Of a stretch of 64,000 bases of DNA, positions 45,275 to 54,184 are shown piece after piece (position 1 is the stretch's first letter; every line of letters begins with the position of its first letter). A program made the translations under genes and the position numbers. Under the pieces are notes generated by a model, which worked only from the letters and a program-made list of their open reading frames with translations, made no database searches and had not been told where the DNA came from. The DNA is from Prevotella pallens ATCC 700821 (lineage in GTDB: Bacteria; Bacteroidota; Bacteroidia; Bacteroidales; Bacteroidaceae): contig NZ_GL982513.1 in assembly GCF_000220255.1 (NCBI RefSeq), forward strand, positions 1,047,291-1,111,290, in the 5' to 3' direction.

Positions 45275-45665
45275 ATTGCAAAGTTAAAGTTCAGTAGGAA
45301 ATGGATAGATAGACTATAAACAGAACCTACTTTTTACTCACAAGTCAAATATAATATATCAGATGTCAGTAGCTCTTTTCTTAGATATCTGTCACGCTCG
45401 TTACAGATATCTGTCACGCTCGTCTTAGATATCTATCAGTTTCAAATTAGATATCACAAAAACCGATGGCTTTTATGGCTCTATATAATACCACTTAAAA
45501 GATATTTACTCAGATGAGAATTACAGATTCCATTACTCTGCATAGTTTTGTTAATGGTTTTATTATAAGTGTTTGAGTAACAATGTACTATTCCTTTTTC
45601 TGTTATGTTGTGGTGGGGTCTATTACAACTACCATCTTTTTTACTAAGCCCAAATAAAAAGCACT
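45275..45665 (+). repeat. Dispersed intergenic element, copy 1 (plus orientation)
   Basis: This stretch resembles the regions at about 62405-62795 (plus) and 54185-54550 (minus). Shared landmarks in order are CAGTAG-GAAAT, CTCACAAGTCAAATA, the AGATATCT array, AGATATCA, ATAATACC, CAGATGAGAATTA, TTACTCTGCAT, TTATTATAAGTGTTTG, TAACAATGTACTATT and TACAACTACCATCTTTTTT. The borders are approximate. All three copies sit between convergent genes. Confidence 0.8.
45361..45456 (+). repeat. AGATATCT array, copy at 45.4 kb
   Basis: Units begin at 45361 (AGATGTCA), 45383, 45405, 45427 and 45449 (AGATATCA), all 22 bp apart. The middle spacers GTCACGCTCGTTAC and GTCACGCTCGTCTT are nearly the same. Confidence 0.94.
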
Positions 45666-45762
45666 TATAAATTTCATTGATTAGATAAAGTAAACGAAAG
45701 CCGTTTCAGAAAATTCATCTGTCAGACATTTATTGTTCGAATAGTATAAGAATATAAACGAA

Positions 45763-45809
45763 GACTCATTAACAGGATCAACAGTTCTTTTCGAGACAGT
45801 TAATGAGTC
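45763..45809 (-). terminator. Hairpin after the membrane-protein gene
   Basis: GACTCATTAAC (45763-45773) and GTTAATGAGTC (45799-45809) are perfectly complementary with a 25-base loop, 35 bases after the stop. On the minus strand a T-containing stretch follows, so a terminator is likely. Confidence 0.6.
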
Positions 45810-45844
45810 AAAACTCTTTGTCTTCTTAGTCTACTTGCGTTGGC

Positions 45845-46711
45845 TTATTTTACTCTCCGTTTATTTCCTTTAATCCAAAGATAAACTCCAAGTGAAATGA
45901 ACGCAAGCAATATAAGTATCATTTGCCACGCATACTTTTCTGGCTCTACCCAAAATTCTTTGAAAAAGTTTATGCGCCCAAGTATCTCTACAGGTGTCCA
46001 GAACACAATAACAGTAGCAATAGACATGCGAATGTTAGCTCCCCACGATGCAATGTAAAGTTGTCGTTTAAACATAAATAACGAACCTATAAAGCAGCCG
46101 AGCCCCACAAGAAAAGTTATAGGGTGGTGATCGCCTAAGAAACTCTTATCGTAACAAAACATTAGCAGCAGATACATTCCCCAAAGCATCATCATAGTTT
46201 CCATAAAAGTAACGATACTAGTGTGGCGTGTCATAGGTTGTGCACAGATGGTGCGTTGTTTTTTACCAAAACATTTGCGCTGAATCCATGTAATAAAGTC
46301 GCATCCGTTGCGTGTTGAGAATATATACATCACCATAATAGACGCCCACATACCGAACGAAGCAGGCATAATTAGGTATTCAGGTTTGGTAACAACAACG
46401 CCATTCTCTATTTCTGGTGGCACTCCATAACGCCGTGCATAGAACATAAACAGAAATTCTACCCACCCTGTCCAGAACAATAAGCCGCCAATGAATCCCC
46501 AAAGAGTTTGTCGTGTATCGCCTTTTGTAAATACACCCACTATCACCATAATTAAGCCGACAAACCCTAACAAGAACCCCGCAGTATGAACAGCACTTTC
46601 AGACATAGTTTTCTCCATAGCAATCATAAGTCCATGACCTAATGGCATAGAGAAAAGTACCAACAGAAAAGATGCAATAGCACGTCCAGTATATAATTTC
46701 TTAATTTCCAT
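45845..46711 (-). CDS. Multi-pass membrane protein of unknown function
   Basis: The 288-residue protein has seven or eight hydrophobic segments, beginning with IASFLLVLFSMPLGHGLMIAM, and ends in a basic KGNKRRVK. Notable features are FWTGWVEFLFMFYARRYGVPPE and a Cys/Lys-rich loop near 150 (RKCFGKKQRTIC). I do not recognise a transporter or enzyme family. It lies alone, divergent from the S8 protease gene. The start at 46711 is the only one that keeps the first helix. Confidence 0.78.
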   Translation of the reverse strand: MEIKKLYTGRAIASFLLVLFSMPLGHGLMIAMEKTMSESAVHTAGFLLGFVGLIMVIVGVFTKGDTRQTLWGFIGGLLFWTGWVEFLFMFYARRYGVPPEIENGVVVTKPEYLIMPASFGMWASIMVMYIFSTRNGCDFITWIQRKCFGKKQRTICAQPMTRHTSIVTFMETMMMLWGMYLLLMFCYDKSFLGDHHPITFLVGLGCFIGSLFMFKRQLYIASWGANIRMSIATVIVFWTPVEILGRINFFKEFWVEPEKYAWQMILILLAFISLGVYLWIKGNKRRVK

Positions 46712-46799
46712 TCCTTATTGTTTCAATGTGTTCTTATATAATATAATGTGTAATTAGTTATGATAGGAAACGTAAATATAGTATGAAATATTGTGAATG

Positions 46800-46831
46800 T
46801 TTGCCTAATTCAGTTTTTTTTCTTTTCTTTG
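46800..46831 (+). promoter_or_regulatory. Promoter of the S8 peptidase gene
   Basis: TTTG (46800-46803) and TTTCTTTG (46824-46831) are 20 bases apart. The second box has T instead of A at position 2. Confidence 0.6.
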
Positions 46832-46866
46832 CACAGTGATAAAACAATTTGTAGACAATAAATTAA

Positions 46867-48966
46867 ATGAATCGAATAAGCTGCTTATATATATTTTCTT
46901 TATTTGTTATGTGTGTATTTGCACAACAGCCCAACTATAACAAGATGTCGCCATTAGTGCGTGAAGCTGCTACCGATGTTATTCAGCAACGCAGGCAAGC
47001 ACCTTCTATCTATCCTGAACAATATCAATCCACTATCACAGCTTTTGCAAAATTCAGTGGCAACGCCGATGGACTAATAAAGAAGTATAGCTGTCGGCAG
47101 CTTGCAAAAGTAGACAATATATACATTCTTTCTATTCCGTTGAACCAATTAGCAGGTCTTTCCAACGAAAAAAACGTATTACGAATAGAGGCTGGCAATG
47201 GAAATAGGATACAAATGGATACAACGGCAATATTGGTAAATGCTTTACCTGTTTATAGTGGACAAGATTTGCCACAGACATATACGGGCAAAGGTGTTGT
47301 AGTTGGGATACAAGATATTGGTTTCGACCTTACTCACCCTACCTTTTATAGCACAAATATGAAAGATTATCGTATTAAAGCTCTTTGGGATCAGCTGTCA
47401 AAAGATACCATAGGTAGTACTTTGCCCGTAGGGTGCGACTATCGTGATGCATCAAATTTGTTACAGATAGGACACTCTTTAGACGGCTTTACTCAAACAC
47501 ACGGTACACACACCGCAGGAATAGCAGCAGGAAGTGGTTCGGAAGGAAATAATATTGTTAGTCCATACAGAGGAATAGCTTACGATGCTGATATTGTTTT
47601 GGTGGCAAATGCTACGGGTAACAATATAGACCTAATTGATAAGAAGGACTATTACAAGTACACTTATGCTACCGATGCATTAGGCTTTAAATATATTTTT
47701 GACTATGCCGACACTCAAGGTAAACCCTGTGTAATTAACTTTAGTGAGGGAGGGCATCAAGATTTTCACGGTTACGACCAACTATACTATGAGATGCTCG
47801 ACAAGATGACGGGACCTGGACACATTATTGTAGCTTCGGCAGGGAACGATGCCGATTGGATAAACTACGTTCACAAGCCAAAAGGTATACCAAATATAGA
47901 GTCGTTACTGTGGGGAAATCGTGAAAGTGCTTACTTTACAACAAAGACCGACAAACCATTTGTGTTCCGAATGAAAGTAGCTGCCAACACTTCTACTGCA
48001 CAAATTGTTGAAATACCAATGGAACAAGTATTGGCTTGCAAAGACTCTTTGCTGATAGACTCCATTAAGATAGGCAATCAGATGTACAAATGGCGTATCT
48101 TAGCCTATCCATCAAGCTATAATTCAACAGATGTTATCTACGATATTCGTCTTGAGAGTAATCCAAACTTAGGATACGATATTTCAGTTTCAATAGAACT
48201 TGCAAGCAGCGAAGCTACAATAGACTTATACCGTATAAGAGGATTCTTACCTCCGCGCGATCAAAATCCTATGCTAAAGATGGGCGATAATAGTTATAGT
48301 ATTAACTCTCCATCGAGTGCACCAAGTGTTATTTCGGTAGGAGCAACGGCATATAGGCGAGGCTTTCTTAATTATTTAGGCGAGTGGAAAGAATACGACA
48401 AAGGTACTGATGGGCGACGGACATCATTCTCTGGTGTAGGACCAACCATAGATGGGAGAATTAAACCCGATGTTATGGCGCCAGGACAGAATATTATTTC
48501 GGCTTATAGTAGTTATTTTATTATGAACCCAAAGAATGCAGGAGCACCTCTCGCATCAGATGTAAGACACTTTCAATATAATGGAAGAACTTACGCTTGG
48601 AATGCTAATGGGGGCACATCAATGTCGTCTCCGGTTGTGGCAGGAGCCATAGCTTTGTGGCTTCAGGCATACCCTCGTCTTACACCGCAAGATTGTTTGG
48701 AAGTTTTTCGTAAGACTTGTACCCAATACGACACATCGTTAAGCTATCCAAACAATTGGTACGGATATGGTGAGATAAATATATATGCAGGTTTGAAAGA
48801 GGTTTTGCGAATGGCTAAAGCTGGTATTGTGCAACACGAAAACTCTCAAACGTGTACCGACAATAAGCGTATTTATTATATTGACGGACGTTATGCAGGT
48901 ACTTCCGAAAGCAATTTGCCACGTGGCATATACGTTCGCAATCATCAGAAATTTGTAAAGCATTAA
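46867..48966 (+). CDS. Secreted S8 (subtilisin-like) serine peptidase
   Basis: The 699-residue protein has a signal peptide (LYIFSLFVMCVFAQ) and a catalytic triad in VVVGIQDIGFDLTHPTF (Asp150), THGTHTAGIAAGS (His) and NGGTSMSSPVVAGAIAL (Ser). About 220 residues separate the His and Ser parts, with an insert that may be a beta domain. The last 30 residues, KRIYYIDGRYAG and LPRGIYVRNHQKFVKH, resemble a shortened type IX secretion C-terminal signal, so cell-surface or secreted location through that system is likely but not certain. Confidence 0.92.
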   Translation: MNRISCLYIFSLFVMCVFAQQPNYNKMSPLVREAATDVIQQRRQAPSIYPEQYQSTITAFAKFSGNADGLIKKYSCRQLAKVDNIYILSIPLNQLAGLSNEKNVLRIEAGNGNRIQMDTTAILVNALPVYSGQDLPQTYTGKGVVVGIQDIGFDLTHPTFYSTNMKDYRIKALWDQLSKDTIGSTLPVGCDYRDASNLLQIGHSLDGFTQTHGTHTAGIAAGSGSEGNNIVSPYRGIAYDADIVLVANATGNNIDLIDKKDYYKYTYATDALGFKYIFDYADTQGKPCVINFSEGGHQDFHGYDQLYYEMLDKMTGPGHIIVASAGNDADWINYVHKPKGIPNIESLLWGNRESAYFTTKTDKPFVFRMKVAANTSTAQIVEIPMEQVLACKDSLLIDSIKIGNQMYKWRILAYPSSYNSTDVIYDIRLESNPNLGYDISVSIELASSEATIDLYRIRGFLPPRDQNPMLKMGDNSYSINSPSSAPSVISVGATAYRRGFLNYLGEWKEYDKGTDGRRTSFSGVGPTIDGRIKPDVMAPGQNIISAYSSYFIMNPKNAGAPLASDVRHFQYNGRTYAWNANGGTSMSSPVVAGAIALWLQAYPRLTPQDCLEVFRKTCTQYDTSLSYPNNWYGYGEINIYAGLKEVLRMAKAGIVQHENSQTCTDNKRIYYIDGRYAGTSESNLPRGIYVRNHQKFVKH

Positions 48967-49272
48967 GTAACATAGCATATTTTGTATCCTTTTACTAGTG
49001 CGATTTGTTTGGATAAGATAAAAGACATCTATCTCAAACACAGATATACTTCTTTTTAAGGAAGGAGAATGTCTTATTAGAAATTACTGATCATTAATAC
49101 TTAATAGCCACATTAATTTCTCTTATAAGATAATTTTGAAAGAAAATATAGTGCGTATAAAAACGCAATATCATACCCTTGCGACATAATTGTAAGGAAA
49201 AAAGGATTATGTTGGCACATTAAAGAAAATATTATTACTTTTGCATTCATTCTGAAGAACAGTAAATTTATT
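48967..49272. other. 306-base intergenic region before nadB
   Basis: Contains the nadB promoter at 49212-49243. No NAD-sensing riboswitch, hairpin terminator or gene is evident to me in the rest. Confidence 0.65.
49212..49243 (+). promoter_or_regulatory. Promoter of nadBAC
   Basis: TTGG (49212-49215) and TACTTTTG (49236-49243) are 20 bases apart. The first box differs from TTTG at one base. Confidence 0.65.
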
Positions 49273-50871
49273 ATGATACATAAGTCAGATATTCTTGTAA
49301 TAGGTGGTGGTATAGCTGGTATGAGCTATGCTCTCCGTGTAGCCAATAGTGGTAAATACAAAGTAACTTTAGTGTGCAAAACAAAGCTCAACGAAGCAAA
49401 CACAACAAAGGCACAAGGAGGTATTGCCTCAGTAACAAATCTATTGGTAGATAATTTCGAAAAGCACATAGCCGATACAATGGTAGCAGGCGACTTTATA
49501 TCCGACCATTGCGCAGTAGAACACGTGGTACGTAATGCACCAGAAGCAATTACTGATCTTGTGAATTGGGGAGTTAATTTCGATAAAAATAGTAAAGGAG
49601 CATACGACTTACATCGCGAGGGTGGACACAGCGAGTTTCGCATACTTCACCATGCAGATGATACGGGTGCCGAAATACAACGTGGACTTATGGAAGCGGT
49701 GCGTAATAATAAGAACATAACAGTGCTCGAAAACCATTATGCCGTAGAGATTATAACGCAGCATCATCTTGGAATTGAAGTAACACGTCGTACACCAAAT
49801 ATAGAATGTTATGGTGCCTACATATTAAATCCTGACACACAGAAAATAGATACCTATTTAAGTAAAGTTACACTTATGGCTACTGGTGGTTGCGGAGCTG
49901 TATATGCCACTACATCTAATCCGAGTATTGCTACTGGCGATGGCATAGCAATGGTGTATAGAGCCAAAGGAGCCGTTACCGATATGGAGTTTGTACAGTT
50001 CCACCCCACAGTTCTTTACAACCCAAAAGAAACTCGACCAGCTTTCTTAATAACAGAGGCAATGCGAGGCTATGGTGGTATACTCCGCCTTCCTAATGGA
50101 GAGGAATTTATGCAGAAATATGATAGGCGACTCTCGCTCGCTCCTCGCGATATAGTAGCAAGGGCTATTGATCGTGAAATGAAACTGCATGGGATAGACT
50201 ATGTTTGTCTTGACGTAACGTACAAAGATGCAAACGAAACTAAAAGACATTTTCCACACATCTATGAGAAATGTTTAAGCTTAGGCATAGACATAACCAA
50301 AGAGTATATACCTGTGTGCCCAAGTGCCCACTATATGTGTGGTGGAATTAAGGTAGACTTAAATAGTGAGAGTTCTATAAAACGACTTTATGCAGTTGGT
50401 GAATGTGCTTGCACTGGTCTGCATGGGGGTAATCGTTTGGCAAGTAATTCGCTTATAGAAGCTGCAGTTTATGCTAAATCAGCAGCTAAACATACTCTAA
50501 ATGTCATCGAAGGCTATCAATTCAATACGGATATACCTGAATGGGACGATGCTGGCACACTTTCTAATGAAGAGCGAGTATTAATAACGCAGAGTATCAG
50601 AGAGGTTGGAGAAGTTATGAGCAACTATGTTGGTATTGTACGCAGTAACTTACGCTTGAAACGAGCATGGAACAGACTCGATCTTCTCTATGAAGAAACA
50701 GAGGAACTATTTAAGCAAGTGAAAGCTACAAAAGATATTTGTGAATTACGAAATATGATAAACGTTGGCTATTTAATAACTCGTCAGGCCATAGCGCGAA
50801 AAGAGAGTCGTGGTCTACATTATACAATAGATTATCCAGAACACGCCAACGATTTGCAAAAGGAAGACTAA
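49273..50871 (+). CDS. nadB: L-aspartate oxidase NadB
   Basis: NadB oxidises L-aspartate to iminoaspartate with FAD, the first step of de novo NAD synthesis; anaerobes can use fumarate as acceptor. The 532-residue protein has an N-terminal FAD site (VIGGGIAGMSYALRVA), HREGGHSEFRILHHADDTG, MEFVQFHPT, LAPRDIVARAIDREM and the HGGNRLASNSLIEA motif near 395. The C-terminal helical domain is complete. nadA starts 32 bases after the stop. Confidence 0.97.
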   Translation: MIHKSDILVIGGGIAGMSYALRVANSGKYKVTLVCKTKLNEANTTKAQGGIASVTNLLVDNFEKHIADTMVAGDFISDHCAVEHVVRNAPEAITDLVNWGVNFDKNSKGAYDLHREGGHSEFRILHHADDTGAEIQRGLMEAVRNNKNITVLENHYAVEIITQHHLGIEVTRRTPNIECYGAYILNPDTQKIDTYLSKVTLMATGGCGAVYATTSNPSIATGDGIAMVYRAKGAVTDMEFVQFHPTVLYNPKETRPAFLITEAMRGYGGILRLPNGEEFMQKYDRRLSLAPRDIVARAIDREMKLHGIDYVCLDVTYKDANETKRHFPHIYEKCLSLGIDITKEYIPVCPSAHYMCGGIKVDLNSESSIKRLYAVGECACTGLHGGNRLASNSLIEAAVYAKSAAKHTLNVIEGYQFNTDIPEWDDAGTLSNEERVLITQSIREVGEVMSNYVGIVRSNLRLKRAWNRLDLLYEETEELFKQVKATKDICELRNMINVGYLITRQAIARKESRGLHYTIDYPEHANDLQKED

Positions 50872-50903
50872 CTCGATTAAAATACAATAAACATAGAAAT
50901 GGT

Positions 50904-51896
50904 ATGATTGATAAAAAATGGATAGAACAAGGCTTTATTGATGAACCTATAACTGTCAATACAGATATAAAGGCAGAGATAAAACGAATGTGTAAAGAGA
51001 AGAATGCCGTGATAATGGCACATTATTACACTGTACCCGAAGTACAAGAATTAGCAGATTTTGTAGGCGATAGTCTTGCATTAGCACAGAAGGCAGCTGC
51101 AACTGATGCTGATATAATAGTGATGTGTGGTGTGCATTTTATGGGGGAGACTAATAAAATACTTTGCCCTAATAAGAAAATACTAGTGCCAGACCTCAAT
51201 GCTTCTTGTTCGTTAGCAGAGAGTTGTCCTACTGATACATTTGAAGCATTCGTCAAATCTCACCCCGATCATATTGTAATAAATTATGTAAATACTACGG
51301 CTGCAACCAAATCATTAACCGATGTTGTAGTAACTAGTAGTAATGCTTGTCAGATTGTCGAGTCATTTCCTAAAGACACAAAAATTATTTTCGGTCCAGA
51401 TAAAAATCTTGGAGGGTACATTAACCGTGTAACAGGACGTAATATGTTGCTTTGGGACGGTGCTTGCGAGGTGCACGAACGCTTTTCTGTAGAAGGGATA
51501 AAACAACTCAAACAACAACACCCAAATGCTAAAGTATTAGTACATCCAGAGTGTACAAGCGAAGTAGCAGCACTGGCTGACAAAATTGGTAGCACATCTG
51601 CCTTATTAAAATACTGCATTAATAACGATGCAAAAGAATTTATAGTTGTTACAGAGCCTGGTATTCTCTACGAAATGCAGAAGTCTGCACCACAGAAAAC
51701 ACTCTTCCCTGCGCCATCTACTGAAGAACCATATAATTGTAATGAGTGTACTTATATGAAATTAATTACCCTCACAAAACTCTACAACTGTATTAAACAC
51801 GAATGGCCTACAATAGAAGTAGACCCTGATATAGCAGAAAAGGCTATCCGACCTATAAATAAAATGTTAGAAATATCAAAGCAACTTGGACTTTAA
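50904..51896 (+). CDS. nadA: Quinolinate synthase NadA
   Basis: NadA condenses iminoaspartate with dihydroxyacetone phosphate into quinolinate with a 4Fe-4S cluster. The 330-residue protein has AHYYTVPEVQELADFVGDSL, DLNASCSLAESCP, VNTTAATKSLTDVVVTSSNA, VHPECTSEV and a C-terminal CNECTYMKL; cluster Cys residues lie in the last three regions. It lies between nadB and nadC with short gaps (32 and 47 bases), a complete de novo pathway unit. Confidence 0.97.
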   Translation: MIDKKWIEQGFIDEPITVNTDIKAEIKRMCKEKNAVIMAHYYTVPEVQELADFVGDSLALAQKAAATDADIIVMCGVHFMGETNKILCPNKKILVPDLNASCSLAESCPTDTFEAFVKSHPDHIVINYVNTTAATKSLTDVVVTSSNACQIVESFPKDTKIIFGPDKNLGGYINRVTGRNMLLWDGACEVHERFSVEGIKQLKQQHPNAKVLVHPECTSEVAALADKIGSTSALLKYCINNDAKEFIVVTEPGILYEMQKSAPQKTLFPAPSTEEPYNCNECTYMKLITLTKLYNCIKHEWPTIEVDPDIAEKAIRPINKMLEISKQLGL

Positions 51897-51943
51897 GTCT
51901 CTATAATTAATCTTTACACCTTATATAATATATATAACACAAT

Positions 51944-52819
51944 ATGCTAAAAGTAGAAGAGTTAAACGATAAATTAATTGATCTCGCATTTAGTGAAGAC
52001 ATTGGAGACGGCGACCATACAACCCTTTGTTGTATACCTACCGATGCTATTGGTGAGAGCAAATTGTTAATAAAAGAAGAAGGAATATTTGCTGGGATAG
52101 ATATTGCAAAGCGGGTGTTTCATCGTTTCGATCCAGAGTTAATAGTAGAAACATATATTGAAGATGGTGCGCACGTAAAGCCTGGTGATATTGTTATGAG
52201 TGTGAAAGGGCGTGAACAGAGTTTGTTACAAACTGAACGCTTAATGCTCAATATACTTCAGCGCATGAGTGGTATTGCTACAATGACCCATAAATACCAA
52301 CAAGCACTTATTGATGCAGGTACAAATACACGTGTATTGGATACTAGAAAGACTACTCCTGGTATGCGTATGCTCGAAAAAGAGGCTGTCCGGATTGGCG
52401 GGGGTACTAATCATCGCATTGGACTCTTCGATATGATACTCCTAAAAGATAATCATATCGACTTTTGTGGTGGGGTTCATAATGCAATTTCTCGTGCAAA
52501 AGCCTACTGTAAGGCAAATGGGAAAAACTTAAAGATTGAATGTGAAGTGCGTAACTTCAAGGAATTAGACGAAGCTTTGACCGAAGGGTGTGATAGAATA
52601 ATGTTCGATAACTTCTCGCCAGAGGATACCCGAATAGCTGTAGACATTGTTGCTGGACGTTGCGAAACTGAATCAAGCGGTGGAATAACCTATGAAACAA
52701 TGATACCATACGCAAAAGCAGGAGTCGATTTTATTTCTTTTGGTGCATTAACACATAGTGTAAAAGGATTAGATATGAGTTTTAAAGCTGCTGGAAGTGA
52801 TAAACTCGTTATGAAATAA
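51944..52819 (+). CDS. nadC: Nicotinate-nucleotide diphosphorylase NadC
   Basis: NadC makes nicotinate mononucleotide from quinolinate and PRPP. The 291-residue protein has the family motifs EDIGDGDHTT, RTMLNILQRMSG-like ERLMLNILQRMSGIAT, DTRKTTPGMRMLEKEAVRIGGG, HRIGLFDMILLKDNH and CEVRNFKELDEAL, and ends with SFGALTHSVKGLDMSFK. It closes the nadBAC unit and is followed by a strong terminator. Confidence 0.97.
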   Translation: MLKVEELNDKLIDLAFSEDIGDGDHTTLCCIPTDAIGESKLLIKEEGIFAGIDIAKRVFHRFDPELIVETYIEDGAHVKPGDIVMSVKGREQSLLQTERLMLNILQRMSGIATMTHKYQQALIDAGTNTRVLDTRKTTPGMRMLEKEAVRIGGGTNHRIGLFDMILLKDNHIDFCGGVHNAISRAKAYCKANGKNLKIECEVRNFKELDEALTEGCDRIMFDNFSPEDTRIAVDIVAGRCETESSGGITYETMIPYAKAGVDFISFGALTHSVKGLDMSFKAAGSDKLVMK

Positions 52820-52865
52820 CCTATAATAGGTATTCAAGAAGATATAGATTATATTCTCTTATGAT

Positions 52866-52916
52866 AAAAGATGGTAGTCAAAAGTATTAATAACACTTCA
52901 GACTACCATCTTTTTT
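52866..52916 (+). terminator. Terminator of nadBAC
   Basis: AAAAGATGGTAGTC (52866-52879) is perfectly complementary to GACTACCATCTTTT (52901-52914), followed by further T. Confidence 0.9.
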
Positions 52917-53040
52917 ATTCCATTACGACTCTATGCAAACCTTTTCTTACTACATTCTTACTAATATTAGTTCAGTTGAGATAATTTATCACAACATTTC
53001 CCTTTATTTGGAGTAATATTGTAATAAAACAGAAATCGCA

Positions 53041-53081
53041 CTACTTAAAAGTAGGTATTTTGCCATAACCCCTACTTTTAG
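53041..53081. promoter_or_regulatory. Inverted-repeat cluster upstream of the flavodoxin promoter
   Basis: CTACTT and AAGTAG (53041-53054) flank two A residues, and AAAAGTAGG (53047-53055) is repeated inverted as CCTACTTTT (53071-53079). The cluster ends just before the -33 box, where an operator would be expected. Confidence 0.5.
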
Positions 53082-53083
53082 GT

Positions 53084-53115
53084 ATTGCACAGTATAAAGA
53101 AACTGTTTATCTTTG
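53084..53115 (+). promoter_or_regulatory. Promoter of the flavodoxin gene
   Basis: ATTG (53084-53087) and TATCTTTG (53108-53115) are 20 bases apart. The start codon lies 42 bases downstream. Confidence 0.68.
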
Positions 53116-53157
53116 CACACGTAAACAAAACAAATGTAACAAAATATCAATACGAAT

Positions 53158-53646
53158 ATGAAGAGTACAATAGTAGTTTTCGGTTCATCAACCGGTACAT
53201 GTGAGAATATTGCAAACACCATTGCAGAAAAATTAGGTGTAGAAGCTATCAACGTTACAGATTTTTCAGCTGACACTATTGCCAATCACGATAACCTTAT
53301 CCTTGGTACTTCTACTTGGGGAGCAGGCGAATTACAAGACGATTGGTACGACGGTGTAAATGTTTTGAAAGAAGCTGACCTCTCTGGTAAGACTGTTGCT
53401 ATTTTCGGTTGCGGCGATAGTGAGTCTTATTCTGATACATTCTGCGCTGCTATGAAAGAAATCTACGATGCAGCTGAAGGTGCAAATATAATAGGAAGTA
53501 TTTCTACTGACGGTTATACATTCGATGATAGCGATGCTGTTGTTGATGGTAAGTTCATTGGGCTTCCTCTTGATGATGTCAATGAAGACGATAAAACTGA
53601 AGGTAGAATTGATGCGTGGTTAGACAGCATTAAAGGTTCTCTATAA
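53158..53646 (+). CDS. fldA: Flavodoxin
   Basis: Flavodoxin is a small FMN electron carrier that can replace ferredoxin when iron is short. The 162-residue protein starts MKSTIVVFGSSTGTCENIANTIA-like (FMN phosphate loop SSTGTCEN), followed by LGTSTWGAGELQDDWY and FGCGDSESYSDTFC, which contact the FMN ring; it is of the long-chain type. The very acidic composition is usual. The DUF2023 gene follows after 47 bases. The promoter has an inverted-repeat cluster just upstream. Confidence 0.95.
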   Translation: MKSTIVVFGSSTGTCENIANTIAEKLGVEAINVTDFSADTIANHDNLILGTSTWGAGELQDDWYDGVNVLKEADLSGKTVAIFGCGDSESYSDTFCAAMKEIYDAAEGANIIGSISTDGYTFDDSDAVVDGKFIGLPLDDVNEDDKTEGRIDAWLDSIKGSL

Positions 53647-53693
53647 AAGTAAATATGCATTGTATCTAAACATTCATAGGCATAATAAAAGAT

Positions 53694-54041
53694 ATGGCTA
53701 ATGATATGAAGGTTTTATTGAACCATATTTATGAGTTCAAAAAAGGAGTACGACAAATGGTATTATATACTTTCAACAAGAAATACCAAGATTTTGTTGT
53801 TGCACGCCTCCACAGCCAGCAAATACCTTATATTATTCAACCTGTAGGAAACAATTGTTTAAACCTATTCTTTGGACGTAAAGAGTGTTTAGATGCAATA
53901 CGTTTAATAATAACAAAGCCCCTTAACCAACTTTCGCCAGAAGAGGATTTTATTCTTGGGGCTATGTTAGGATACGATATCAGGGTGCAGTGCGAACGCT
54001 ATTGCGAAAGAAAATGCCGTATATGCAACCAGATACAATAA
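53694..54041 (+). CDS. DUF2023-family protein
   Basis: The 115-residue protein belongs, by layout, to DUF2023, a small family often found with flavodoxin genes in Bacteroidetes and some Epsilonproteobacteria. It has HHIYEFKKG-like NHIYEFKKGVRQMVLYT, a central FFGRKECLDAI and LSPEEDFILGAMLGYD. The end carries four Cys in the pattern C-x3-C-x3-C-x2-C (Cys100, 104, 108 and 111), which could bind a metal or iron-sulfur cluster. Co-location with flavodoxin suggests a role in its redox use or in iron stress; this is inference. Confidence 0.83.
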   Translation: MANDMKVLLNHIYEFKKGVRQMVLYTFNKKYQDFVVARLHSQQIPYIIQPVGNNCLNLFFGRKECLDAIRLIITKPLNQLSPEEDFILGAMLGYDIRVQCERYCERKCRICNQIQ

Positions 54042-54134
54042 AAAAAATAGTAATGGTGGAGACCATACTATATTACTAAATAAAAAATCTTGTTCGCGAA
54101 ATAAAATTATTTCATAATGTTTTTGTATAGGATT

Positions 54135-54170
54135 AAGGCCGACTGTGAAGTCAGCCTTTTCTTTTTGTTT
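54135..54170 (+). terminator. Terminator of the flavodoxin-DUF2023 unit
   Basis: AAGGCCGAC (54135-54143) pairs with GTCAGCCTT (54150-54158) with one mismatch, followed by a T-rich run. Confidence 0.83.
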
Positions 54171-54184
54171 TTATTTCTCACAGT

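Larger units (their letters stand above)
44916..45844. other. 929-base intergenic region between convergent genes
   Basis: Positions 44916-45190 hold nothing recognised. Then come a 17-bp hairpin (45196-45232), copy 1 of the long dispersed element (about 45275-45665) with its 22-bp array, and the terminator of the membrane-protein gene (45763-45809). No credible gene is seen. Confidence 0.75.
52820..53157. other. 338-base intergenic region between nadC and the flavodoxin gene
   Basis: Contains the nadC terminator (52866-52916), an inverted-repeat cluster (53041-53081) and the flavodoxin promoter (53084-53115). The remainder shows nothing recognised. Confidence 0.7.
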
